From Gerris lacustris (lineage: Eukaryota; Arthropoda; Insecta; Hemiptera; Gerridae), in NCBI GenBank assembly GCA_951217055.1, contig OX578276.1, forward strand, positions 18,583,430-18,647,429: a stretch of 64,000 bases of DNA. Direction: 5' to 3'. The notes below the pieces were generated by a model, which saw only the letters and a program-made list of their open reading frames with translations, did not search any database and was not told the DNA's origin. Shown one piece after another: positions 1 through 10,955 of this stretch (within the stretch, counting starts at the first letter, position 1; every line of letters begins with the position of its first letter). Both the position numbers and the translations under genes were made by a program.

Positions 1-941
1 TTTGAATTTTGTAGTGTATAAACTTTTAAATATACTCCGGTTACAAATAAAATAAGTAATGATTATAAATATATTAATCAATATATCTAAGCCAAAAATA
101 TTGTCTCTATCGTTTACGAGTATATTACATTTTTATGTTTAAATAAATAAATAAAAATAACTATTAAAGAAATATAAATATTACAAATATAGTCTTGGTT
201 CGATCGTTTAAGTATTGTTGAGTCTTTTTTTTTAGATTTTTGAAACGCAATACTGATACTAGATTGATAATAAAGTTATAAAAGAAATAACAATAAATAA
301 AAACAAATAAATTATTACTCAATCCTGCATTTATGAGGTAGCAAACAACTTAATTTATTATTATGTCTGTTTTCCACGGTTTTGGCTTTTTACCAACAGT
401 TAAATGAATATAATGCATACAAGTGTTTATTTATGTATGTAAGATTCAGTAATATATTAATTTATCTATCTATCTATGTCTAAAAATAATTTAAATTAAA
501 AATATTATTAATTAAGAGAAAGAGCCAAATAAAAATAAATATAAACCGTGACGCCAGGAGTCACGTTCATTCATTTTATTAATGACATTGAAATCATTCA
601 GTTCTAATATTTTTCAAAAAGGAAACGAGTATTAAAGTAATTTATTCTCAGTGAAATTGAGAAAAGCATTTTCTTTTCTTTTGAAAATTGTTACTAAGTG
701 GTCGTTTAAAAATATATTGACCCAGATATCATGGTAAAATCATCGATTTTTAAACTATTAAACTTTAAAAAAGGAGTCAAAATAATTTCACTTTTTCTCC
801 CTAAAAAATAACGGTTTAACTGGAATTTTTCTTTTTCTTGAAGCATCAATAATTGGACTATTGGAAGACTAAATGGACGAGAGGAAGCAATGTGACACAT
901 ACATTAGCACACCATTTAGTCTAAGTAATCAAATAAATAAA
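1..941. other. AT-rich DNA with no recognised feature
   Basis: Only short chance reading frames are present. I see no coding signal, RNA gene or repeat family shared with the rest of the window. Confidence 0.5.
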
Positions 942-1190
942 GGTACTTCTTGTTGGAATCTATTGTTACTCCCCTATTTTTTTAAAAAAATATAAATGAC
1001 TAAGTAAATAACTATTACGACAAAGGGATCTATAGTCCATTGTACTTTGGGACAAAGGAATAAAGGAATACCCCACTTCTGTTTTTCTAAGGGGAGTAAC
1101 AGTCTAAAGAAGAACATTCCTTATACCTTCTTCAGATTGTTATTCCCTCCTGTATTTTTTATAAGGGGAGTAACAGTCTAAAGAAGTGCC
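942..1190. repeat. Family J dimeric foldback element, copy 1
   Basis: The ends GGTACTTCTT and AAGAAGTGCC are inverted, followed inward by TTACTCCCCT / AGGGGAGTAA. The interior holds a second inverted pair of the same terminal sequence, so the element looks like two short TIR units joined. A second copy lies at 41774-42004. No coding capacity. Confidence 0.7.
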
Positions 1191-1405
1191 GGTAAATAAA
1201 GATGCAGGTCATTTTTGAAAACATACAATTTGTCTATAGAATAAGTAGAGAGTTCGCTTATCACTACTGAAAGTGTTAATTTTAAATTAAACCGAGGAAA
1301 GATTTGTGTACATGAAGTCGATAAGTCGAAAAGTGATTTTGGAGAACATCTCCACCTTTTATAGTCTTAATCACATTAATTACCATCATAAATTTCTCCT
1401 AAAAT

Positions 1406-2362
1406 AGGTAGCCAATTAGTGTGGCATAAACGAGTAGCTTCCTCGCACCCTATCACTCATGTAAATGTTTTGTTTTTATGACCCATTATTGTCTAAATAT
1501 TTTTGTTTAATTGGTCACAATCGTTTTATTGCAAGAAATAAAAGGATAAATTAAGGAACAATAAAATTTCACAGACGTTTGAAATTAATATGGGACCATC
1601 TGTGTACTACTTTATTCCAATGATTACTTTTAAAGATAAAGGAATATATAAAAATAAAATTGTGTAAAATGTGGAAGAGAAAGGAATAGCGAAGAAGATT
1701 GATATAATATATTGACATACAGGTAGTTGTGACCTACCATTAATATTATATTAAATTCGCCCAAGTAGTTTTTAAGGCTTGTTTGTTCGCAAAAATTTAC
1801 TACGTTCACACATCGTTTTGAAAGCGTTTCGAATCCAATTCGTCTTCAAAACGATTCGCGTTCACACAACAAAAAATTCAGGTGATCGGAATATTTGTTT
1901 TCGATATTTCATAACGGTGACGTCACGAGTAAAACCTTCTTTCTTGTTAACTAATATGTCCGCGAATTTTTACATTTTATTTATAAGTAATTACATTTTT
2001 TTCAGGTTTTTTATAATATTAAGTTTTGTTTAAAAACGTTTTTGCAGTTTAAAAAAAAGGAAACGGAAGCTCACGATAACAAAGAACTTAAAAAGTGGGA
2101 AAGAGTAAAATAACCTGATATCTCGATCCCCTCCACGACCTGTTCATACGAGCGTTTTGAATTTCTATCCCCCGTTCCGATCAAGTATTTTTGGTGGAGC
2201 GGATTTAACCCGATACGATCCGTCGATCTCCGTTCATACAGCGTTTTGAACTAGCGGATCGTTTTCAAAACGATGTGTGAACGTAGTAATTGTGTGACAG
2301 ACCGACAGGTTTCCAACAATATCGATTAATAGACAAAGACGAGACACAAAAATGTTCCGTGA
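1406..2362 (+). mobile_element. Family B element, split by a family F insertion
   Basis: The left part (about 1406-1797) carries family-B landmarks: GTGTGGCATAAACGAGTAGC, the two-state 'phase' around GGGACCATCTG, and TTCGCAAAAATT. The right part (2289-2362) resumes with GTGTGACAGACCGACAGG and AAAAATGTTCCGTGATG. The halves join to give the sequence seen uninterrupted at 20725-20785 and 46200-46260. The element is diverged and non-coding. Confidence 0.65.
1798..2288. mobile_element. Family F TIR element inside a family B copy
   Basis: A 491-bp element with 26-bp perfect TIRs beginning TACTACGTTCACACATCG. It is flanked by ATT on both sides (1795-1797 and 2289-2291). Removing the element and one ATT restores the family-B reading AAAAATTGTGTGACAG, so this is a clean insertion with a 3-bp target duplication. 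The 84-residue open frame inside it is repeat read-through. Non-autonomous; superfamily not assigned. Confidence 0.85.
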
Positions 2363-2480
2363 TGATAAAAGTGGAAGATCGGGGTTCGATTCCATCCCAT
2401 AGTGGATTAATAACTACCGTGATGGTAAAAGTGGAAGATCGTGGTTCGATTCCATCCCAGACTGGATTAATAACTTCCGT
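2361..2480 (+). repeat. 60-bp tandem repeat, two copies, with B-box-like core
   Basis: Two head-to-tail 60-bp units, each with GGTTCGATTCC, the consensus of an RNA polymerase III B box. Because 60 is divisible by 3, an open frame reads two near-identical 20-residue units (KVEDRGSIPS), which is a repeat artefact and not a protein. Confidence 0.65.
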
Positions 2481-3758
2481 GTTTCACATACTTAATCTTG
2501 TTAATCGCACAAATCTCAAATCAAAAGAACTTTAGAGTAGGTAAATTATTTGTATAAATTGTTATCGTGAACTATAACGGTGTCACATCGATTTCATTAT
2601 TTCATAAAAATAAACATAAGCAATGAACCAAAAAAAACTAATTTAAATAACCAACAACAAAAGATAAACAAAAAAACAATTTAACCTAAAAAAAACACAA
2701 GCAAACCCCCAAAAAAACCACGAACGGTAACCATATTGATTCATTATACTGTATCTTCTTTACCGTTCATTATAGTATTTTTTTTTTTCATCTTCTCCAT
2801 TCTGCAATGAATGGCTTGCTTCTTTCATGCATTGAACCATGAAAATATTCGATATTTTTACCATCATTAACGCTTTTTTTTATAAAAAAAAACACTCTCT
2901 TTGCTATACTCTATAGAACGGGTTTAAATATCCACGCCTGGATTATGGGAAAGACGAAAAAATCGTGTTAATCGATTCAGTTGGATTCTTTTACCCCAAT
3001 ATGGTTGTTCCGTTATACACTTTTTGGGTTTGTTTTTGTTATAATCTATTATCGTGTAACGGCAATCTATTGTTATTAAAAAGTATAGTGGAATAACTTG
3101 CGTTACCATGGTTGATTTCATATCGGTGTTAGTAGTGTCTATATTGTAGCTAAATATGTATATTTTTAATTTAATTTAGTACCTCTATAAACAAAATTAA
3201 TAGTATAAGATGGATGGCTATTAACAAATTACACAAAACTTTTTATAGCATCCCCACGCTTTTATCGTTAGTGACATATGCATATACAGATACAGTGATT
3301 GCTCGGAGTACTGAGGCACTTAAAATAACATATTTAATCTACTCACGGCAGCAAAATTAAGCATTGTTGTACTGATTTCAATCTGCAAAATGTCATTTTT
3401 CTTGATTCTATTGTAACATGTGAAAAAAACACGCCGCAAAATAATAAACGGTCAGCAAAAGTTCAAAGTGTCAGCAAAATAACAAACAGGCTGTAACATT
3501 TTAAGAAAATTTTACTACAAAAAGGTTTCTACATCGCAGGTTATAAACACTCCCACATTGTTCATTTTTATTAACTCTTCGCCTCGTCAGTAAAATAGTA
3601 AATTGCATGTCTCGGCTTCGCCTCTGCAGTAAATTTGTTTAGCTATTCTCACCTTCGGCTCGGAATTAGAACTTAAAAACTTGTCAGCAACCTTCCATTT
3701 TGGTGCCTAGTTACATGAATAACTATTTTCTTATTAGTGAATTGTAATTTTGTTTTTA
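2481..3758. other. AT-rich DNA, no gene seen
   Basis: Mostly featureless. Around 3570-3665 there are three short GC-richer motifs of the type CTTCGCCTC / CTCGGCTTCGCC that recur at 36880-36970. Confidence 0.45.
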
Positions 3759-4331
3759 AAAATAGTACATTACGTGTCGAGTGCGGAAAGTAGCATTTTG
3801 CATGGGAGTGTGGAGTTTGCACCCGAGCGACAGCGAGGGTAGTAAAACCACACGAGCAATGCAAAATGCCGTTTTCGCACGAGTTGCGTACCGTACTTCA
3901 TCTACGATTGTTAGATTTAAATAATAAATACAGAAAAAAATAAACTTGCTGTATGTAAGTTCGTATCTCTTCTCTTGATAAAGATGGCATTAATCTTGAG
4001 TTGTATTTTGTTGCCGAATCAATTATTTCTGGAGGAGTATTATTCTCTACATTTTCGTCAAAGCCACTTGATTCATTAATTGTTTTTCACTAAAAACTCG
4101 ATATAAACAGTTACTTTAATAAAAGAACAGCAAATTATTTTTGTTAAATGTAAACAAACTCACTAATCGTGCGTAAAGCTGAAGCACTAGCGTGGTAAAG
4201 AAGAGGAATTCTTCAGAACCATGAGACGCGCATGCGCAATGAATACAAGTACGTAAATAATCACTTTCTACGCATCTAAACAGAGATACAATGTTTATAT
4301 TTCGTATCAATCGTAGATAAAATATTTTATT
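3759..4331 (-). mobile_element. Family H structured repeat, copy 1
   Basis: About 570 bp, closely similar to 5525-6085. Read on the - strand it has, in order, a GCGCATGCGC palindrome (4228-4237), a leader, the remains of a short reading frame whose ATG is now ATT, and a terminal region (about 3770-3890) that folds as nested dyads: an outer arm around GCATTTTGCAT pairs with ATGCAAAATGC, and an inner GTGTGG pairs with CCACAC. The reading frame here has lost its start and carries small indels. Confidence 0.7.
4228..4237. promoter_or_regulatory. GCGCATGCGC palindrome, NRF-1/EWG-type motif
   Basis: Embedded in TGCGCATGCGCG on the - strand, about 160 bases upstream of the family-H frame. It is repeated at 5986-5995 and, with one change, at 57438-57447. 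It matches the known NRF-1 (Drosophila EWG) binding consensus. Use as a promoter is inference. Confidence 0.4.
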
Positions 4332-5233
4332 AAGAAAAATCAACAACGGTAATTCGATACAAAAAAAAACCGTAATGTAATTTTGTTCTAATTTTTATTT
4401 TGAAAAAAAAAGAAGATAATTATTAGATTGTGCTTCATTTTATTTAAGTACTTGTTCAAGAGTTTTTTTTTTTATATATAATGAAATGGTAATTGACCGA
4501 AAATTGTCGGAGGAAATGGTCGGATGATTTTCTTTTTGTTCTCGAGGTGACCAAATCATAAGATCACTATCAAAACTGGATCGTGGATCGTGGCGGGGTA
4601 GACACAGTGACCTAGTTACGCTAAACTTGTTTTTTTTCCTCCAAGATCCTTTAAATGGATAATTTCGCTTTGCGGTATTTCCCGTTTTTTTTTCTTTCAA
4701 CGCTTACTTCCTTCTTTCATTCGATTTTTCCTTTTCTCTTTATCTCTTAGTCAGGAAATCGTGTCCGAAAATTCAATTATAAAGATGGAGGACACTGACA
4801 ATAAAAAAAGGAAGAAGACACTGAACATGTCGCATTTTTTTTTCTTTCGTGTTCCTATTTTAGGAACGGTTCTGTCATCATTGATATATATTTTTAAATG
4901 AATCATTTTTTTTCCACGCTATTATGAACAATACGGTAGTATAATAATACCTACAATTATTCAAGTATCATTTTAAAGAAAGAAAAAAAAGAAAATAATT
5001 GGACAAAAATAGCGGATATTTTAGAAGAAACTATAAAAATAATTAATTAATTTACTGTATTCATAAAACACAAGATGCTGTAAATTTGTATGCTTTTTAA
5101 ATAATAATTACCTGTATTTACGGTCGCTGTGCAATATAATTTTTATTTCATTACTTAGTTACTTGTAATGAGGTTGTTTATAAATTGGTGAAGGTCATGT
5201 TACGAATTCATAAGCAAAACGCATACTTTAGTC
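4332..5233. other. AT-rich DNA, no gene seen
   Basis: Poly-A/T runs and short chance frames. Nothing in it is shared with the recognised families. Confidence 0.45.
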
Positions 5234-5524
5234 CAGTGTTTCTCAACCTTTTTGTACCGGTGGACCACAAGATAAATTCCTCCTGTACCCGCGGACCACA
5301 AGCCCAAAAATCACAAAAGTACCTACAGAACATTTAGCTTTATGTACCTATGTACATACAGAACAAACGTTAATTTGCACAATGTAAACAGGTTAAGAAA
5401 AATCAGTAAACAGAACAGTAACTCACGTTACTGTTAATATGTTATTTGGACTAGTCTTTGACACAGTAAAGCGTGCGGTGTGTTGACTGAAAACTAAACT
5501 ATAATGAAATAAGTAATAGCTTGA

Positions 5525-6085
5525 AATAGTACATTACGCGTCGAGTGCGGAAAGTAGCATTTTGCATGCGAGTGTGGAGTTTGCACCCGAGCGACAGCGA
5601 GGGTAGTAAAACTACACGAGCAATGCAAAATGCCGTTTTCGCACGTGTTGCGTACCGTACTTTATCTACGATTGTTAGATTTAAATAAAAAATACAGAAA
5701 AAATAAACTTGCTGTATGTATAAGTTCGTATCTCTTCTCTTGATAAAGATGGCATTAATTCTTGAGTTGTATTTTTTGCCGAATTAATTATTTCTGGAGG
5801 AGTATTATTCTCCACATTTTCGTCAAAGTCACTAGATTCAGTCATTGTTTTTTACTAAAAACTCGATATGAAACAGTTACTTTAATAAAAGAACAGCAAA
5901 TTAGTTTTGTTAAATGTAAACAAACTCGCTAATCGTGCGTAAAGCTGAAGAATTCCTCTTCAGGAATTCTTCAGGACTATGAGACGCGCATGCGCAATGA
6001 ATACAAGTACGTAAAGAATCGCACTTTCTACGCATCTAAACAGAGATACAATGTTTATATTTCGTATCAATCGTAGATAAAATTA
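5525..6085 (-). mobile_element. Family H structured repeat, copy 2 (best preserved)
   Basis: Same layout as 3759-4331, inserted in the hAT-like element. It has a GCGCATGCGC motif at 5986-5995 and nested dyads at about 5535-5650, and keeps an intact short frame at 5681-5845. No terminal inverted repeats or target duplication could be defined by eye. Confidence 0.7.
5681..5845 (-). pseudogene. Short conserved reading frame of family H (54 codons)
   Basis: An ATG at 5845 opens a 54-codon frame: an acidic N-terminus (MTESSDFDENVENN), then TPPEIINSA, then QELMPSLSREEIRTY. The same start region and peptide recur in the copy at 57298 (MSDLSDYDEN, NNTPPEIINSA) and, frame-broken, in copy 1 at about 4060. 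Conservation of the peptide in three diverged copies suggests it was once the first exon of an element-encoded protein. The LMPSLSREE.RTY stretch resembles the start of the N-terminal core-binding domain of Crypton-type tyrosine recombinases in insect genomes. That resemblance is from memory of the pattern and is not a database match. The rest of such a gene is absent. Confidence 0.4.
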
Positions 6086-6263
6086 TATTTTATAGATAGG
6101 TTAGTAGAGGGGTTTGGGTTACTATGAATTTACAGACAAACCTCAACAAAAAAAAAAAAATGCAGTGTTAGGAGCAAAGGCAAAAGGAAAAATAAAATTT
6201 GATAGAATATATGGCCCTGTGTAAAGTTTGAATTTCCCGCGGACCACAGGTTGAGAATCACTG

Positions 6264-6838
6264 CTTAGTCTATTAACTCATTGAAATCAGATTGCGGCAT
6301 TGCGGTAAAGTAACCTTACCACGTCGCTCCTGTTTAGATAGCCTTGCGAAAGGTTTGCTGGTAATATGTTTTTTACCGAATTTTCATTGTTTTATTTACA
6401 TAAGTTTAATTTGTAATCTTACAAATGTGTGATACAACTCAAATATCAAGGATCTTAGATAAAAAGTGGCTAGTTAAGTGATTGTTTAAATATTAGTATA
6501 GGTTATATGGGGGTATAGGTTAGGTTATCAATTTTAAATCAATGCGCATGCTCAGCCTGGTATCGCACTTTAACCAGACCGTGGCTATACTTTACTTTAC
6601 CTCATTGCTCCTCGCTCCACTCCAACTATCCTACGAGTGATGATTATTTGTTATATATTTTTAGCGAATTCCCATTGTTTTGTTTTTATTGGTTTAATTT
6701 AAAATCTTACGTAATTTACAAATGGGTTATTTTACTTAAATCCAAGGACCGTAGATAAAGTTACTTAGCGTGCTTGGGCATATAAACATTTTATAGGCTT
6801 TTGCTAATAACAACAGATCGCAGTCGTCTATAAAATAT
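6264..6838. other. DNA with no recognised gene
   Basis: Slightly GC-richer patches around 6300-6360 and 6540-6630, but no open frame and no repeat match inside the window. Confidence 0.4.
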
Positions 6839-7132
6839 ATAGTGAAGGTAGATAAGAAAAGAAAACACTTTTACTTGATCAATCATTTTATTGTCAAACC
6901 ATAAATAATTTTTGGTTTGTTATTTAATCTACTATATTAATATAATGCTATATTACTATATTAATATAATAATTTATGGTTTGTTATTTAATCTACTATA
7001 TTAATATAATGCTATATTACTATATTAATATAATAATTTATGGTTTGTTATTTAATGTTGGATTATTTATGGTTTGACAATAAAATTATTGATCAAGTAA
7101 AAGTGTTTTCTTTTCTTATCTACCTTCACTAT
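6839..7132. mobile_element. Foldback element with about 70-bp near-perfect arms
   Basis: The left arm (6839-6911) begins ATAGTGAAGGTAGATAAG and the right arm (about 7060-7132) ends CTTATCTACCTTCACTAT; the arms match almost perfectly. The centre contains a 64-bp unit starting GGTTTGTTATTTAATC, repeated at 6914, 6978 and 7042. Near-identity of the arms suggests recent origin or gene conversion. Non-coding. Confidence 0.8.
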
Positions 7133-8060
7133 GAGTAAATACTATAAAATCTCAATCAATACTACTAACTTCATATAAAATATATAATAATACACCCTTG
7201 TAGCGTAACGTTTTTCGATTGAGTTTGTAATTCATTCATAAAAAAAAATTAAGACAAAAAGTAGTATTGCATTAAGATATTAATCTGCAGAATATAGTGA
7301 AACACTGCATTTTATTTGATAAAAATATTAATAATTAAGTCAAACTGAATGATCCATAATATGAGAAAATCAACTGTGTAAAGAGTGGTTTGTTTGCCTG
7401 GCCAGAACTCCCCCGTAACTACTACTTATATGACAAAGATAGTCCATAATCTTTCTCATTCGTGGGGGCTTGAGTGAAAAATGTTATATATAGGCTCTAG
7501 ATTGAGGTTTAAGGGTAGAAGGATTAAAATAAAAAGGGTAGTAGAATTGGAAGCAAAAAAAAAAAAAAATAAATAAATAATAATAATATAAGAATTTATA
7601 TAAGTTAAATATTATAATCCCGGATTACCGTCTGTAACATTCTAGTGGTTCAGTTTATAGGCGCTAGATCTCACTACATCAGTTGTAACAAGTGAATAGT
7701 ACTTTGTTTTAGTACTTCTATAAAGTTGAATTCGGATTCATGCATTATTTATTTCCATGAAAGAACAATTTGGCCTTTATTTTCGGCTACGACTTACGAC
7801 TCATCGGTAAGAATAGTCATTATGAATTTTTAAGACGATAATTTGAATTGATTTGAATAATTTTTCAGGTTGATAGAATGTTTCATTTGAATGTCTAATC
7901 TTTGTCTAACGTTTAAAACAAAAATATTAAGGATGATTCAAAAGAGAACAATGCTACGAATAGAATTTGCATCTTAATTCATATAGCTGTAAAATAGTGT
8001 TGCACAACTTGTGAAAAAAAACGAATTTAAAAAACAGTCAGATTATTTTACACCTTTATC
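7133..8060. other. AT-rich DNA, no gene seen
   Basis: Contains a short poly-A/TAAA run at 7554-7585 and otherwise nothing recognised. Confidence 0.45.
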
Positions 8061-8765
8061 AATCAAGACGTAGTTAGAGGTGGTTAGGTGGAGGAGGTTA
8101 AAGGTAAAAGGTTGTAAGAGGTGGATGAAGATGGTTAGAGGAAGTTTAGAGATGGTTAGAGGAAGTTTAGAGGTTTTAAGAAGTAGATGGAGGTGGTTAG
8201 AGGAAGTTTAGAGATGGATAGAGTTGGGTCGAGGTTGTGAGAAGTGGATGGAGGTGGTTAGAGGAAGTTTAGAGATAATAGAGGTGGTTAGAGGTTGTAT
8301 GAGGTGGTTAGAGGAAGTTTAGATATGGATAGAGTTAATTAGAGGTTGTGAGAGGTGGTTAGAGGAAGTTTAGAGGTTGTGAGAAGTGGATAGAGGTGGT
8401 TAGAGGAAGTTTAGATATGGATAGAGTTAATTAGAGGTTGTGAGAGGTGGTTAGAGGAAGTTTAGAGGTTTGAGAAGTGGATGGAGGTGGTTAGAGGAAG
8501 TTTAGTTATGGATAGAGTTAATTAGAGGTGGTGAGAGGTGGTTAGAGGAAGTTTAGAGGTTGTGAGAAGTGGATGGAGGTGGTTAGACGAAGTTTAGAGG
8601 TTTGAGAAGTGGATGGAGGTGGTTAGAGGAAGTTTAGATATGGATAGAGTTAATTAGAGGTGGTGAGAGGTGGTTAGAGGAAGTTTAGAGGTTGTGAGAA
8701 GTGGATGGAGGTGGTTAGAGGAAGTTTACAAGTTGTGTCAGGTGGTTGGAGTTAGTTAGATCTCA
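8061..8765 (+). repeat. GGTTAGAGG minisatellite, long array
   Basis: Imperfect tandem repetition of GAGGTGGTTAGAGGAAGTTT with interspersed GATAGAGTTAATTAGAGG and GTGAGAAGTGGATGGAGG variants. A larger unit of roughly 120 bases recurs several times from 8290 onward. Related shorter tracts are at 47521-47760 and 32116-32150, and inverted at about 58620-58700. Confidence 0.85.
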
Positions 8766-8837
8766 AAAATTTGTTTTGACGATTTTGACTAAAAAAAAAG
8801 AGTAAAATTTAAATGCGAATTTAATCAACGTAAGTCT

Positions 8838-9000
8838 TTTTCCTGAGAAAAAGCTGTTTTCTAAGATCGTTAGAGATATGACGAGAGATAGGGTTCGATA
8901 CCAGGGAGGAAGTATTTTTATAATACATTTTGACAATTTGTTGGATAATAAATAAATGGTAAACATGGAAACCCGAAACAAATAAATAATGAAAACTTCG
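8838..9000 (+). mobile_element. Family A fragment
   Basis: Carries the core GAGAAAAAGCT...GGGTTCGATACC, then ATTTTGACAA...AATAAATAAATGGTAAACATG, in the same order as the complete copy at 60835-61354. Both ends are missing. Confidence 0.6.
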
Positions 9001-9241
9001 GACAAGACGTCGAGATCCGAAAAGTTTGGTACATCAATCGTTTTTCTCTACAAGGTGGGATAATGCATATTAAATAACAGTTAAAGCACTGGCATCTATT
9101 CGGTAAAGAGATAAAGGTTTAATGCAATTATTAGTATTGATTGGGATTTTATGGTATTTATTTGTAGTGAAGACAAACAAGTAAATGTAGTCAATAACAA
9201 GCAACTCCATTAATCTGTATACAACGGTATTAACTATAAAT

Positions 9242-9490
9242 AGAATATAGACTGGTTTCGACTACACAGTCATCATCAGTGTACTGATACAGTGAAATCA
9301 GTAAACTGACGATGACTTTTGAAATAAACATAATATAATATAGACTGGTTTTAACTACACAGTCATCATCAGAGTACTGATACAGTGAAATCAGTAAACT
9401 GACGATGACTTTTGAAATAAACATAATACAAAATAGACTAGTTTCGACTACACAGTCATCATCAGTGTACTGATACAGTGAAAACAATGA
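9242..9490. repeat. 93-bp tandem repeat, about 2.7 copies
   Basis: Unit starts (TAGACTGGTT) fall at 9248, 9341 and, as TAGACTAGTT, 9434. Because 93 is divisible by 3 the - strand reads open with a repeated SLYQYTDDDCVVETSL pattern. I regard this as non-coding. Confidence 0.8.
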
Positions 9491-10094
9491 CTGTGTTGTT
9501 GAAACTGTTTTTATATTATATTTATGGTGTTTGACTATATATTGATTAAAATTGTACTAGTAATGTACTACGTTTACTTGTTAAGCGTACGTGTGTAATA
9601 GAGAAGGGTATTTTCCTTCATAAAATGATCCTTCTCAGGAATTGATTGATGATGGACGAAGAATTTGGAAAGTTGTTTGAAAGGACGTTAAGAAAGAAGG
9701 CAAGGTGAACGTATGAAGGTAAGACCGAATCAAGGAAGTACATTATACTTGAATCCAAGCTAACGTCCTTGATATAATATAATACACTACTGGCCAGCTG
9801 ACTCCAAGTCACTTTGGTTCACTGACCTCCCTTCTAGCGCTACTAAACACTTCTATACATTTATACATAACATTACATACATTAACCCCTTTATCTTTAA
9901 ACAATAACATAACCAATTACATTTCCTTTTCTTACTTCTTTTAATGTACATCTTGTCTTTCCTTTTATCTATAATTTGTATCTTTATTTAATTTCTCTCT
10001 ACACGTAGAATAATATCGTCGGAGTTTAGACAAAACAATGACTCTGCAAATAGCTGAACTTGCGCAGTAAATTCTTCATTTCAGAGACTTGGGT
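9491..10094. other. No recognised gene
   Basis: AT-rich, with a slightly less AT-rich patch at 9600-9840. A 64-residue - strand frame lies there but matches nothing I recognise. Confidence 0.4.
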
Positions 10095-10345
10095 TTTTAA
10101 AACGTTTGGGTGTTTGTCTAATGAAGACTGGCGTAAAAATAGACCGATTCAAACGTAATTTGGCACAGAGGTTAGCACTTGCATGCAAATTTTGGAAATT
10201 TCACAATTAATATTTTCAATATGGCGGACGGTTAAACAGAAAGTTTTTTAGTCAGCATAACATGTTATAAATCGTTTTGATGGCCTTGAAGAGTAGTAGG
10301 AGTAAGTACTAAGAGGAGTACTTACTACCAAGCGGGCAGATATAA
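10095..10345 (+). mobile_element. Family I repeat, copy 1 (fragment)
   Basis: Shares ATTTTCAATATGGCGG, the preceding TTTGG...TTTCACAATTAA, and TTTAGTCAGCATAACATGTT with the copy at 34331-34680 in the same order. Non-coding. Confidence 0.55.
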
Positions 10346-10531
10346 GAGAAGAGAAAAAATTATAATTGAACATTATACTATTATTACTAAAGAATCAAGA
10401 CCAATCAAAACTAAACTGAAAAAAAAAAAAATTGATGAAACTGTAAAACATTTGAAAATATATCAACTTGCGTCACTTCATATAAATAACATTTCATTTA
10501 TCTTTATATTTTTTTATCTTTTATTTATTTT

Positions 10532-10534
<3 letters not shown>

Positions 10535-10626
<92 letters not shown>

Positions 10627-10645
10627 GTATATATATATATATATA
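10535..10645. repeat. (TA)n tract
   Basis: About 110 bases of nearly pure AT dinucleotide. Confidence 0.95.
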
Positions 10646-10955
10646 CGGAAGTAAGTAAGTTAGTATTGTTTGAAATCACTGTATTTTTAGTTTTCTTGAA
10701 ATTATTTACGTGCTTCCAAGATAAGGCACGAGCTCAAACAAAATTGAAACAGGATAATTCTATTTTCTTTGGATATATATTTTTTTTACTGACAAAAGAA
10801 AATGGGGAAATAGAAATTCTATCTATTTCAACTAATTTGATTTTATATGAAATCCTTTTTAAGCGGCGTGCCTATTAATTTCAAGAAAATTCTTAATTTA
10901 AACTTTGTTAAATGCCAATTTATTTTACTTTTAGTTATAATTTATAGTTTGCATG
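10646..10955. other. No recognised gene
   Basis: Spacer between the TA tract and the satellite; only chance frames. Confidence 0.4.

Larger units (their letters stand above)
5234..6263. mobile_element. Non-autonomous hAT-like element with nested family H copy
   Basis: The ends are the inverted pair CAGTGTTTCTCAACC and GGTTGAGAATCACTG, followed inward by GGACCACAAG and the inverted GCGGACCACAGG. CAGTG...CACTG ends with this subterminal text are typical of hAT elements. The flanks share TTAGTC but an exact 8-bp target duplication is not obvious. No transposase is present. A family-H copy occupies 5525-6085. Confidence 0.7.

Noticed and set aside
2290..2535. 81-codon frame with two 20-residue repeats
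   Set aside because: Produced by a 60-bp non-coding tandem repeat with a B-box-like core.
8061..8765. Telomeric repeat
   Set aside because: The unit contains TTAG but the array is not TTAGG. It is interstitial with many variants and is also found at other internal sites.
10452..10658. Open frames full of alternating Y and I at the TA tracts (also near 12104-12549, 26426, 27783, 28122)
   Set aside because: They are translations of (TA)n dinucleotide repeat and have no coding signal.
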